The position numbers were made by a program, and so were the translations under genes. The notes below the pieces were generated by a model, which saw only the letters and a list, made by a program, of their open reading frames with translations, did not search any database and was not told the DNA's origin. 64,000 nucleotides of DNA from Bolinopsis microptera (lineage: Eukaryota; Ctenophora; Tentaculata; Lobata; Bolinopsidae): contig NC_087080.1 in assembly GCF_026151205.1 (NCBI RefSeq), positions 14,083,337 to 14,147,336 of the forward strand. Direction: 5' to 3'. Every line of letters starts with the position of its first letter. Within the stretch, counting starts at the first letter, position 1. Shown piece after piece: positions 12,701 to 22,979 of this stretch.

Positions 12701-13627
12701 ATTTCCCACTTCAAGTTCTTCCATGACGGGAAGACGTGCGACAAGAAATAAATCTTGTTTACAGTTCAACAAACTGTTTATTATTTTACATGATGTTTGA
12801 ACAATTGCTGGAATATTTTAACGATTATTACGTATCTTATATTAGATTAAAATGTCACCGTGGAGTTGGTAGAGGAACCGAAAGGGGAAACAAATCTATA
12901 AAATTCAATATTTAACCACCTTGGCCTTGGTACATATTAGATTTTGCAATAATAATATTTGCTATGTATTATAATTTGTAATTGCTCGATCTGCTGGTTT
13001 CTCTTGGAAATTGAGCGTGTTTTTATTGTACGATCTGGGTCTGCTGCAAAAATAATCATTGAATAACAAGTAACAACTTAATCTCTAATTTTTTGGAAAT
13101 TTTAGACACAATAAGCTGGTGAACAATTTGTTTGGAAATTAATTAAATGAATAAAAATTAACGATTGTTAACGATAATTGCGTATATTATATTACAAATT
13201 AAATTGTTCAGAAAGTTATCTTGATATCACAAATTTAGGAAATCGCAAATTTCGGACTTTATTTTATCTAGTTCATCATGCTTAATTATGAGCTTACATA
13301 TTCATAACGTGATCCTCAGTAATATTTATCGACTCGTGAAAATAATAACAATCAACTAGCTAGATAACTTAACCGAGAAATCCTGGACACTTCACTTGCC
13401 AGTTGCCATTTACTCGTTTGTCGTTTTGGGCTACCGGTCATTTTCAATGTATTCAATGTATAGATTTGGTATTAACCCTTGTCTTTTTTTCAGTTGCACT
13501 AAAAACTGAGGAGGTGGATGGCGCTGTTAAGACCTTCATGACTTTGTTCACAGTAGATGGTAAAACTACCTTAATGTCAGAAACTTTAATAGGAGATAAA
13601 AAGTTTGAGGGCATTGAGTTTTTGTAA
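6742..13627 (+). CDS. CANT1: Calcium-activated apyrase (soluble calcium-activated nucleotidase 1 family), eight exons
   Basis: The family hydrolyses nucleoside diphosphates, chiefly UDP and GDP, in a calcium-dependent way in the ER/Golgi lumen or outside the cell. Exons: 6742-6878, 8886-8976, 9139-9262, 9467-9615, 9796-9912, 10028-10136, 10513-10731 and 13494-13627. Every junction is GT-AG and keeps frame, giving 359 residues (human CANT1 has 401). Residues about 5-30 form a type II signal anchor. Family signatures follow in order: GMELSELQ (about 121), [45 protein letters not shown] (from about 299), IIVALKTEE and the C-terminal KFEGIEFL. These correspond well to the human protein. The start was chosen because it gives the anchor and the phase-2 donor. 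Intron 6 carries an ATACATTAT microsatellite (about 10393-10498), and the last intron (10732-13493) contains a complete second gene. No frameshift is needed. Confidence 0.93.
6879..8885. other. First CANT1 intron (short isoform)
   Basis: No gene seen. It contains a palindromic run built from GTACATTGTAC near 7203-7227. A segment at about 8382-8470 (GAATAAATGGTAG at its start) has a diverged relative at about 11384-11475 in the last intron of the same gene. Nothing else was recognised. Confidence 0.55.
10393..10498. repeat. ATACATTATACACT microsatellite in a CANT1 intron
   Basis: Runs of TATACATTATACAC-type units end about 15 bp before the acceptor of CANT1 exon 7, so they occupy the region where the branch point and pyrimidine tract would be expected. 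The acceptor itself (ATCACTCAG) is preserved. Confidence 0.8.
11602..12694 (+). CDS. Secreted pentraxin-like protein with acidic/lysine tail, nested in a CANT1 intron
   Basis: Pentraxins are extracellular calcium-dependent binding proteins of the concanavalin/LamG fold. The ATG at 11602 starts a signal peptide ([20 protein letters not shown]). Family marks follow: [34 protein letters not shown] and [19 protein letters not shown], then a short tail with tandem KEEDKEED-type repeats (about 12298-12365) and a CECENG segment. Exon 1 runs to 12503, and a 26-nt-plus-stop exon lies at 12666-12694 (ending ATVT). Two single-base losses break the frame, near 11820 (TTT should be TTTT) and near 12077 (CGTAC should be CGTTAC). 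Restoring one T at each gives an uninterrupted domain, so I read these as assembly indels; a young pseudogene remains possible. A poly(A) signal AATAAA is at 12747-12752. The gene lies on the same strand as its host, between CANT1 exons 7 and 8. Confidence 0.75.
12504..12665 (+). other. 162-bp pentraxin intron that is open in frame
   Basis: Donor G|GTGAGT and acceptor ACCAG|GA are good. The intron is exactly 54 codons, has no stop, and reads into the last exon in the correct frame. Retained, it would add a strongly hydrophobic segment (around [18 protein letters not shown]) near the C-terminus. Confidence 0.55.
12843..12897 (+). pseudogene. Decayed duplicate of a pentraxin coding segment
   Basis: The run GTCACCGTGGAGTTGGTAGA and the bases after it resemble pentraxin coding sequence at about 12453-12490 (GTCACGGTGGAGTTGGTGGA). 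It lies 150 bp beyond the pentraxin stop and is not joined to any open frame. It appears to be a remnant of a local duplication. Confidence 0.5.
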
Positions 13628-13800
13628 ATATATAAAACATTTTGTTAGTTTTATTTATAAATACAGATAAAGTTATTTAAATTTTCTGATACCGCATAAT
13701 TGAATTTGAATTTATTTTTTGGATTTTGATTGTATTGGATTTGATGGAACTTGCCGTGTTTACGTTAAATTTCAAGTCAAACTTGATAGTCTAAGTTATC

Positions 13801-13920
13801 GATCTGGATACACGTGTCTGACGCGTGACAGTGATTAACCGATCAGTTTCCAGCGTATGTAGACCAATCATAACCCAGAATCACTGTCACGAGTCAGTCA
13901 AACACACCAGTATCCAAATC
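13801..13920. repeat. 120-bp MITE with GGATAC/GTATCC ends
   Basis: The left end GATCTGGATACACGTG and the right end (reversed: GATTTGGATACTGGTG) are inverted. A second inner pair GTGACAGTGATT / AATCACTGTCAC continues the fold. TA follows the right end. The ends match those of 36741-40388. Confidence 0.6.
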
Positions 13921-14066
13921 TATAAAGAAATTTAATATTCAAGCTGAATTCTTGCCTCGAACCGAAAAAGCCATCTTTAAGCTGATTAAATTTCCTAAGG
14001 CCTCCTCCTTTTTGATAACTTCCAGCCTTTTTGATAACTTCCCTTAACCCACCGGTTCACTGAGGT

Positions 14067-14129
14067 ACATAATGGTTACCTTTATTTATTAATTAAATTC
14101 TTTTGAATAAATAAAGGTAACCATTATGT
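14067..14129. repeat. Perfect 24-bp inverted repeat (hairpin)
   Basis: Arms 14067-14090 and 14106-14129 are exact reverse complements (core GGTTACCTTTATTTATT), with a 15-base AT-rich loop. No gene is linked to it. Confidence 0.9.
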
Positions 14130-15364
14130 GTCGAGATTACTATTTTTCTCTTATAGTTTATTCCATCTGATGTCTGATTGTACCACCATGTCTGTCGTAT
14201 AATATAGTTTTTAGACGTTAGTGTTACTAATAAGCAGTTTAAAGGAAATTGAGAATTTTTTGTTGGAGAATTCTAAATTATTAGTTTTATCTTTGTTTGG
14301 ACAGCCGCTCTGACATTAGTAGCTAGTACCATTCTTGGTTACTAGTTGCTAATATGAGCGGGATATAAATACTTTGTTATTATTATTATTATTATTAAGT
14401 TATATATACGACTAAGAGTTTGAGTAACTTTTTTTGATGAGAACTCATTTAAAGAAAATTGTAACTTGCTGGTTATTAAGTTGTAAAGGTTTTTAACTAA
14501 ATGTGTGTTGTAGATATCTAATTTGATTAACCAACATTCATAAAAATGACGGAAGAGTCATCAGTTCGTCAAAATGTCAACACTAAGATTGGTCCATTTC
14601 TCTCGGTCCCAGTCGTAATGTCTTTTGTTGTACGGCGCGATGTCTTGATAACACAACAAAACAAAATCGAAGTCTAATATGTTTACTTCGTCACAAGACG
14701 GTGCGTGCGCGCCACGTGGTTCAGTTTTAAATTCAACAGCCACTATCAGATTAGGGTCAGGGAGCCCCAGCCCCCCCCCCCCCCCCCCCCCCCCCCCGTC
14801 AGGGATCGTACACACTACACACATTACACCTGCATGACGTTTGCAAGGTCTAGTATAGTTTACAGTTCATCACAATGTGGCAACCTTATTGGCATATTAC
14901 CACTAACCACTCCTTCGTAGGGAAACGTGCCCTAACCTAAGTAAAAACAAATAAAATAACTGATCTAAACAAATAATTTTGAACTTGTAAACATGATCAA
15001 TGTTGAATGTGTAATACGTTACCATCCATGTGCCATCTCAATAGTCAATACAGGTTATTAAGAACGATTTGGTATTTCAGTGAACTATTAGTTTACCCTC
15101 ATCTCTACTGCAAATTTCATACGTTTTAAGATCAACAATTCCATGTCAAGAGGAGTCCCCGCCCGAAATAACATAAATTAAACATCCTGTAAGCGTTATT
15201 ATCTAATCAGCAAAACAAATAATTTCACAACTATACCAAATGTGGTGTTAGCCGACTGGCTTTTTAAACGACTTTTCAATCGACCGATGAAGAAACACAC
15301 TCGTTTTTACAGATGTACAAGATGCACAAGACTTTGATCAAACATTTAGTCCCCTACATATCAG

Positions 15365-16786
15365 TCAGTCCCGAATGAAATGTCCCAATAGAAAGTGACA
15401 GTTAGGACACATGTGAGTAGCGTCTTTAGTTTCCTTCATGAAGAAAGGAATCAGGCAGCACCCGAATACACACCTGAGAATTTGTTTGACAGTTACCGAT
15501 ATTAGTAGCTTAGTAGTTGAAATGTTGATCATTAACATCGTTGGAACATCTGATGCAATTACGAAACACTTACAATCTACATGGTACACATTTTACTTAA
15601 TTGATTAGAAATGACTATACGTATATTGTAATGTATATGAGTATTAAAATTAAATTATAAAGCTTGTGTAGGGGTCGTTCACATATTACGTAATCAATTT
15701 TTGGACAATTTTTAAAACCCCCCCCCCCCCCCCCCCCTCCGTAATCAGTTTTACACTGTTGTATCAAAATTAAACTAGCGTAATCATTTCGAAATCCCCT
15801 CGGCTGATTACGTAATATGTGAATGACCCCTAACATCAAACAGCAAATACATCTTTCCAAATTAAAAGTGAGTCAAAAAATCATAATCAGAACAGAAAGA
15901 GAAACTCTTTCGACGTGACAGTTTATTATCACTCACCCACTAAGTGCCAGAACAGTGCAAGATAACCAAGTGGTAAAACCACTGTCGTATGTCACATATG
16001 TGTGAATGTTTCTGTGACAACGCACACAGTACACAGGTATACTTTCGCTCCCAAAATGGCAAAGGTATGGTAGTTCGAATGTTTCCCACTGAAAATAAAA
16101 TTTGTTGATTAAAACGAAACAGAAACTTAAGTTAGGGTTGTTTATTAAGAGATTGCAATTGATTGTGTTAAATTAGGGGTCAAATTGTTCGGAAAATTGT
16201 TCAATTTTGGGAAATAATTTAAGATGCGGTTATGGTTATGGTAAGGGTTGATGTTAGGTTTCAAATCTGGGCTCCAGAATCAGTATTTAGTTTGATGTTT
16301 GGTGCTTGGTGCTATAGTCGACGATTCTTATTACAACTAATAGCAGTGAGTGATGGTCGCAAAACATCATTAAAAGAATGAGCCCAATTCGTCGACGCTG
16401 GTGAATTAGTTACACCTAACGTTTCCACATTGATTTGCAGCTCGCTCTAACACCAAGCAGTTAAAATTAGTTTTAATATAGATTGCATCGAGATAGATGA
16501 TCCTAACACCATAACATTATATACTATATAGTCTAGAAACTTCAACCGTCGGAATCCAATATATATTTATGGAAACTAAGAACCAAAGTCGTCGTCAACT
16601 AATAATATTCAAGATAAGTTAAAGATATAATTCCAACAAGCTGAATATGAAATGCAGTTTAAAGAAAATTACTCAGTAATTAACCTCATATGAGGGCAGA
16701 TCAATCGTGTTCTCGGCAGGATTAGCGTAAATATCTGAATATTTAGGAGGAGGTGTTATAACCCGGCGTCTCTCGCTCGATACCAT
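15365..16786 (-). CDS. LITAF-domain protein (LITAF/CDIP1-like), three exons
   Basis: LITAF-domain proteins are small monotopic proteins of late endosome and lysosome membranes. They bind zinc through two half-sites and use PPxY/PSAP-type motifs to meet ubiquitin-ligase and ESCRT partners. Exons on the minus strand: 16786-16685, 16088-15937 and 15473-15365. All junctions are GT-AG with matching phases 0 and 2, giving 120 residues. The N-terminal part is proline-rich (TPPPKYSDIY, residues 11-20; LPSYE at the exon end). The domain follows: CVRC at 55-58, a hydrophobic stretch TTWLSCTVLALSG, then GCCLIPF, and HMCPNC at 105-110. The start is the first in-frame ATG, with a stop upstream in the same frame. 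An extra upstream exon cannot be excluded. Intron 2 contains the MITE 15671-15830. Confidence 0.85.
15671..15830. mobile_element. 160-bp MITE with poly-C core and TA target duplication
   Basis: Inverted ends start GGGGTCGTTCACATATTACG and end CGTAATATGTGAATGACCCC, with TA outside both. The centre is a C run of about 21 bases. A garbled second copy is at 24422-24595. It sits in the LITAF-like gene's second intron. Confidence 0.8.
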
Positions 16787-17159
16787 ACCGGGACTCGGGT
16801 AATAACCATGGGAACCAATAGACAGGTCAGAGTGGAGTCACGTGTGCACGGAGTTACAAGTACCTACGAAGAGGGGGTAACTGTGAGAGCTCCAAATGTA
16901 CAGCAACCACAAATGAGGACAAAGTATAAATTTATACTGTTGCACAGCTTGTATGTTAGATGTTTGCACATTTTGTTGTACATCACTTTATTTCACTGCA
17001 CTTACGTTTAATGAGATATAGTGATGTTTGCCGTGTACCTAGAGTCAACGTATATTCAAGCAAACACCTTACTATAATGCAGAGGCAACGTATAAGTGCG
17101 GCGGGTTTGGATTTGTGGTATCGCACTGTTGGCACCTGGCCTAATATATGTACCACACT
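16787..17159. other. Upstream region of the LITAF-like gene
   Basis: Should contain the LITAF-like promoter (minus strand). No clear TATA box was seen. A segment beginning CAGAGGCAACGTATAAGTGC (17081) resembles the start of a stretch at 35252, suggesting a shared repeat end. Confidence 0.4.
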
Positions 17160-17510
17160 ATCGGCCGTTATTCGGGCACTATCCGTCGCGGAGTAGAGTC
17201 CGCGGCGGAGCCGCCGGACTCCGAGCGGAGTCCGGCGGTGCTCCGCCAAAATGTATTTACACTGGACTCAAATACATTTTGGCGGACTCCGAGCGGAGCC
17301 GAGCGGACTCCGAGCGGACTTTAAAGTCCGCCGCGGACTCCGAGCGGCTCCGCGGCGGCTCGGCGGAGTGTCCGCCGCGGACTAAGCCACTAGGCGGACT
17401 CCGGTCCGCCGCGGACTCCGGCGGAGTGCTTGGCGGACTCCGGCGGACCTCTCCGGCGGACTTGAATCCGGCGGAGTCCGGCGGACTCCAACAGAGTCCA
17501 CTGACTTCCG
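17160..17510. repeat. GC-rich array of CGGACTCCG/CGGAGTCCG units
   Basis: About 350 bp of strongly GC-rich DNA in an AT-rich setting. It is built from short units such as GGCGGACTCCG and CGGAGTCCGCC in both orientations, so it can fold many ways. It includes the perfect hairpin 17243-17285. ORFs across it are by-products of the repeat. Confidence 0.85.
17243..17285. repeat. Perfect 16-bp hairpin inside the GC-rich array
   Basis: CCGCCAAAATGTATTT (17243-17258) pairs exactly with AAATACATTTTGGCGG (17270-17285) around an 11-base loop. It is an AT-rich interruption of the otherwise GC-rich array. Confidence 0.9.
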
Positions 17511-17934
17511 ACCTCCGACTTCCAACCCTCGGCTAAATTTGTCACGTGACATACAACATAGCATTTTGCAATATTGTGGTCAGATGAAAAGGTCGCTAGT
17601 GATAAACCTTAACCATTACCCTCACAATGTCAATAGTGTACAACAAGAATTTTGACAAACGGCGTATTTTCGACCGGTGTTTCGGCGTATTTAACATGTC
17701 TAATACCTGCCAATTAGATTACTCTGGTACTCTCTTCAAATAGTCAATTATAAGTACTGAACAACAACACCATACGTGCTGGACAGTACACACGTACGTG
17801 TTTATACAATATTCATATGATATCACATTCAAATAGGTCTCGGCACGATTTACTTGATCAATACATCGAATTTTTATCGATGTAACGACTTTTCCAGACC
17901 ACAGAAGGTTAAAGGTACCTCCACCGGAACTAGC

Positions 17935-18228
17935 AACTATAGCAACTATAGTAACTATAGCAACTATAGCAATTATAGCAACTATAGTAACTATAGCAAC
18001 TATAGTAACTAAAGTAACTATAGCAACTATAGCAACTATAGCAACTATATAACTATAGTATCTATAGCAAACCATATTGCAACTATAGCAACTATAGCAA
18101 CTATAGGCAACCTATAGCAACTATAGCAAATATAGCGACTATAGTAACTATAGCACCTATAGTAACTATATCAATATAGCAACTATAGCAACTATAGCAA
18201 CTATAGCAACTATAGCAACTATAGTGAC
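17935..18228. repeat. 9-bp minisatellite (CAACTATAG)n
   Basis: More than 30 units of CAACTATAG with scattered variants (GTAACTATAG, AACTATAT). The hydrophobic antisense ORF across it (IVAIVAIVTIVAIV) is a repeat artefact. Confidence 0.9.
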
Positions 18229-20639
18229 TCCACTAATTATGGCATTTTTATGAAATAATTTCGTTAGGAACACTGACCAATAGTATGTGACTTTGTCGCA
18301 CTATCAATAACGGCTGTGAACTATAATAACAGGTGACTTGACACTGAAACTACTGAGGGAGAGTGTCTCACGGCAGGATATCGTGTTATTAATAAGCTGA
18401 TATTAACTTCACTTTCTTTTCTTTCCCAGTATTAAAATCTAGTATTGCTGACCGTGCTGACGGTAGTTATTTCGATTATGTAATAAATATCCTATGAATA
18501 ACCAGTATTAGCTTTTTTATCGACGAAATTTCTCATGAATAAACCTTCTTACAATAATCACTAGTCACATCTTATGCTGTTCAATTTCCATGGCAAAAAC
18601 TGCACACCATGGATGATTATACAATAATCTATCAAATAGCTGAGAAGAAGCTTGAGGAATGCTCTTTTTCAACGCTTTTTTGGCAGTAACCCTCCTGTGC
18701 TTTTATCAACCAAACCCTTACTAACATAGTTAAAAACCTTTTTAAAATTTAACTCGGGGTCACATTTAAAACAGCCCGTGTTCAATGTTTACTAAACTCT
18801 CAACTTCATGCCCCAATTCCCTTTTTTTATGTTTCCTTGTTCTTTAAAAAAACTAAAACCATTCCTGCCCCCGAGTTTCCAAACACCCCCCACAAACCCC
18901 CCCAAAAACAATAAAGGGCAGTTTTTTCCGGCCATTCCAAAAATTGCTAATGGGGGATAGCTTTTTCAGGACCCTCCAAAACCCCCCAAAGGCGCCCGGA
19001 AACCCCAAACCCCCAACTCTAATAAAACCCCTTTCCAAACCCCGGGGAGCCCAAACAATAAAAATTTGTTTTTTTTAAACAGCCGGCCAGGGTTGCCCAA
19101 AACCCCATTTTTTTTGTTGCCCTAACTGTCCGGGAAGCATTCCCCCCAAACGCATAGGGGGGATTCCGGGAATCAGGGGGCCCCAAAAAAAAACCCCGGG
19201 AAACTTGAAAAAAATTTTATCCCTTCAAGGGCCCTTTTTCCTCAAAAAATTTTTTCTTAAAATTTGGGCAAAGCGATTTGGGGGGGGGAAAGGGAACACC
19301 CGTTTCCCAGGGAACAATCCTTATCTTTGTTATTTTCCCTCGAGCTAACTTAACAGGGCAAAAACATTTTTTAACCACAGAAACTGTTTTTTTACATATC
19401 ATACATTTTTCCCAAAATATTTTCAGCACAAAAAATTTCTTTCACCGGGGCCATTCCCTTTACCTCCCCCGGGGGGCCACCAAAAAATTTTGGGGGGGGC
19501 CCCATTTTTGGGGTACCCTTTTGTAAAAAACCCCTAAACCCCCTTGAATGGTTTTCCCAAAGGGGTTGAAACCCCAAAATTTTCCACACACTTGTCTAAA
19601 GTACAACCGGGGCTAAATTCCAAAAATTTTGGCCCAAATTTGCCCGGGGGGGTAAAATAGCCCCTTTAAGGGGGGGGGGGGGTCCATGGGGTTTTTTGCC
19701 CCTTCTGGGAACCCCTCTCTCCCAACCAGCCGCCCCCCCTTCTCCGTTTTTTGGGGTTCGTTTTTATTTTCTTGGGGTTTCCTTTTTAAGGGGGGTATAG
19801 GTAGGTCCCCTTTTTCCTTGGTTTCCAAGGGGGGGGGACCAGGTTTTTTTAAGGGGGTAGGGATTTATTTGGGGGAAAGGTCCCCCCTGGGGGGTTTGGG
19901 AATAAAAACCCCCCACCCCCCTACCCCAAAAAAAACCCCCCCCCCCCAAAAAAAAACCTGGATAAAAACCCTGAGCAGGAAAAAAAAATTCATAAAGGGA
20001 TTTCATAACCTTTATTCAAAATTTTGCCATTATTCAATATTGTAGGGGTTTTAACGAAAAAAAAAGCGGGGTTTTTAATCAGCGTGTTTTTTTTGTTTCC
20101 TTTTAAATAATGCTCATAACCACCTTTGGGGGAGCCCCAAAGGGGAGCCCCTTTTTTGGACCCCCCTTGTGTATCGGGGGGGCCATTGTGTACTGGGGGA
20201 AAAACCAAACTGCATGTTTATTTTTGGGTTTTAAATTTTTTGCCAGCTTTTTTTAGACGCTGGCTTAACGTTGAAGTGTTTGCTTTTTCCAAATAAAAAG
20301 ATTTATTTAACTTTTTAAATTTTTTTGGTTGGGGGGAAATGAAAATTTCCCAGCCGGGTGGGAACAACCAAAGGGCCCTTTTAAAACCCCCGCTAAATAA
20401 TCATTTTTATCTTTTGCCCACCGGGGCCCTACCACAGTTTTAAAACCTGCCAGACAAACTCTATCCAACCACATAAAAAATAAAAATTTTCAAAGGGCGT
20501 GTGCGCCCACAACCCGGGGTGTATAAAAAGCCCGGGCCACTGTTGCCCAACCCCAAACCCCCAACCTAACACTTTATTTTAAAAATTAAAAAAACCCTTT
20601 CTAACAAATTTCTTTTTCTTCCCCAAAAAACACAATAAG

Positions 20640-21330
20640 CGGGAGCCGTATCCAAAGCGGGTTTTAAAGAAGAGGTTAAAAGCTGACGTTTTTATAGCTG
20701 CCCGTTAAAAAGCGACTTTAGTGTTCAGATTAAAACGGGGCCGTTTTTATAGCTAAAGGAAATTTTGGCTGAGGGGTTTATATACCGGACGTTTATTATG
20801 CGGCCGTTTTTTAATAGTTTGATTTTATTAAGCCGGACGTTATTGGGGGCTGACGTTTTTATATACTGATTTTTTATAGCGGGGTTATTGGGGCGGACGT
20901 TTATAGCGGACGTTATTATAGCTGAGGGTTATTTGGGCTAAACTTTATTTTTAAGCTGACTTAAAAAGCTACTTTTAATTTTTAGTTTAAAGTTATTTTA
21001 CGTTTTTAAATAGCGGACGTTATTATGCTGACGTTATTAAAAAGCGGGAAGTTTTATTAAAGTTTGACTTTAATTAAAACCTTATATAGTTTACTTTTAT
21101 TAAAAGCTAAAATTAAATTAAATTTTTTATTAAAAAGCTGCCCTTATTATTGTGGGCTGGACGTTTTTTTATTGGTTTTACGTTAATTGGGGAAAATAAA
21201 CCCTTGAGGTTTTTTATGGGGCGGACTTTATTAAAAGGCTGGGGGGTATTAATACTGAGTTTATTTTTAAAAAGCTGCGTTTTTATAAGCTGAGTTATTA
21301 AAAAAGCTAAACGTTTTTTTAAACAATTTT
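20640..21330. repeat. Garbled short tandem repeat, unit near AGCGGACGTTATTAT
   Basis: Words such as GCGGACGTTATTAT, GCTGACGTTATTA and TTTATAGCTGA recur at roughly 15-base steps, blurred by the poor sequence quality. Unit and copy number cannot be stated firmly. Confidence 0.6.
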
Positions 21331-22979
21331 TTTTTGTTTGGCGTTATTGTTTTGGGCCGGGTTAATTGTTCCCCCCCGTTTTTTTCCCCTTGGGGGTTTT
21401 CCTTTGTCCCCCGAGCCCCTGCCCAAATCTTTTTAACCCAGATCATTTCCTCTCGGGCCCAAAAAAATTTCCCCAAAATCCAAGATTTCCTCGCAGATTA
21501 TCTGAAATTTCCCTCTTCCCCAATCGGAATACTCCTAAATCCAAAAGAAAATTTAGGGCAAAAAGCATTCTTTGGGAAAATATGCAAATTAGGTTTCGTC
21601 CCGGAATGGGGTTTTCAGGAAGGTATTGTCCATAGTCCCGGGCACCAAAAAAAATTTTGGTTAGACTAACACAATGTGGAAAACCTTCAAAAGAGAAAAT
21701 TCAAACTGTTTTAAATCAAATTAAAGATATGAAGAAAACCCCTTTAAATTATACTGAAAGGGGGGTACCCTTATATTTAAAGGGCCCCTTTTAAGGGGCC
21801 CTAATTAAAACTCTTTATAATGCTTAGGTGTATCTTTTTGAAAGTTGGGAGACTCCCAATGTATAGTATTTAATTAAAAACATTGAAGGGGAAATTTTTT
21901 CCAAGATTGTTTTTTTTGGGGGACGCTTTAATTTCGCTGCAAAACGGATATTTTTGGGGGAGCACGGGGGGTTAACACTACTTTTTTTCATAACTTTTTT
22001 AATTTTAAATTTTAAATTCCCCCTTGCTGAAATAACAGTGATTTAAAAAAACCTGAAAAAGAGAAAAAGGTTTTGGGCAGAAATAATTATCAAAACCCTC
22101 GGCTCATAATTCTGCTTAAATTTCTTTCCAAATATTTCCTAACCCCTGACAACAACCCCGAAAGTACTTCATTATCATTTTCCCCAGTGTACTATACCTC
22201 CTTTTTTCCCAAATTATAATAAAAAAGAAATTTAAACCTTTAAGAAAAGACCCAAAAGTACTTTTCCCCTTAAATCCAAACCTTTGCCCGGGTACATCAC
22301 AAGAAATTATTCACTACTATAAAATAAAACTCGCACAAACTGAGAAAACCTTAAAATTAAATCGCCCCACCCGCCCGAAAATTGCTTTTTTCATGCCGGA
22401 TAAAATCTCCCTGAAAGTTTAAAACGGGAGAAAAACAGTAAACAATGCAATCACGTTGAAACCTTTGGGGTCTCCTTTGTCTGTCAGTTAAGTTATTATC
22501 CTCCCGGGAAAAAACCACAACCCAAAAAAAAACCCCCTCAAATTATAAAATTAAAATATTACCTAAAAAATTTAACTGCCCCCACCAGCGAGGTAGAAAA
22601 CCCAAAAGGGCGGGCCTTTATCTTTTTCACATAAACTCCCGGGATCCCGCAGTCGCGTAACTGTTGCCCCCCGGTACATCAGGTTTATTTTTTTTTCAAA
22701 ATTTTTTGGGCGGGCCTTTTGGGTTGGGGTGGGGCCGGGCACGGGGGGGGGATTTGGAAAAAACATTCAACCCCGGGGAACTTTTTCATTTAACAAAAAA
22801 CCCTTTTTTTTTTGGAAAGGGAAATTTTTGGGTTTCATTCGGCTCGTGGTGCGAGAGCGGTTTTTTTTTTTTGGATTGGGTATTGTCACACCAGGGGGGT
22901 TTCCCAGTGGTGTTTTTAAAATTTTTTGGGGAAAATTTCAGAAACTCTGGATTTTTCTTTTCTTAGGGGGCGCCCATTT

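Larger units (their letters stand above)
13628..15364. other. Intergenic between CANT1 and LITAF-like genes (convergent ends)
   Basis: Contains the small element 13801-13920, a perfect hairpin 14067-14129 and a 30-base C run (14768-14797). An antisense frame at 14561-14824 translates to a partly protein-like stretch (NILDFDFVLLCYQDIAPYNK) that I could not assign. Both flanking genes end towards this stretch. Confidence 0.5.

Noticed and set aside
14561-14824. 87-codon minus-strand ORF with a protein-like C-terminal half
   Set aside because: Interrupted by a poly-glycine tract from the C run. No domain could be named and no splice partner was found.
17096-17536. 146-codon plus-strand ORF across the GC-rich array
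   Set aside because: Composition follows the CGGACTCCG repeat. It has no recognisable domain and no splice partners.
17719-18075. Hydrophobic IVAIVAIV minus-strand ORF as a membrane protein
   Set aside because: It is a translation of the CAACTATAG minisatellite.
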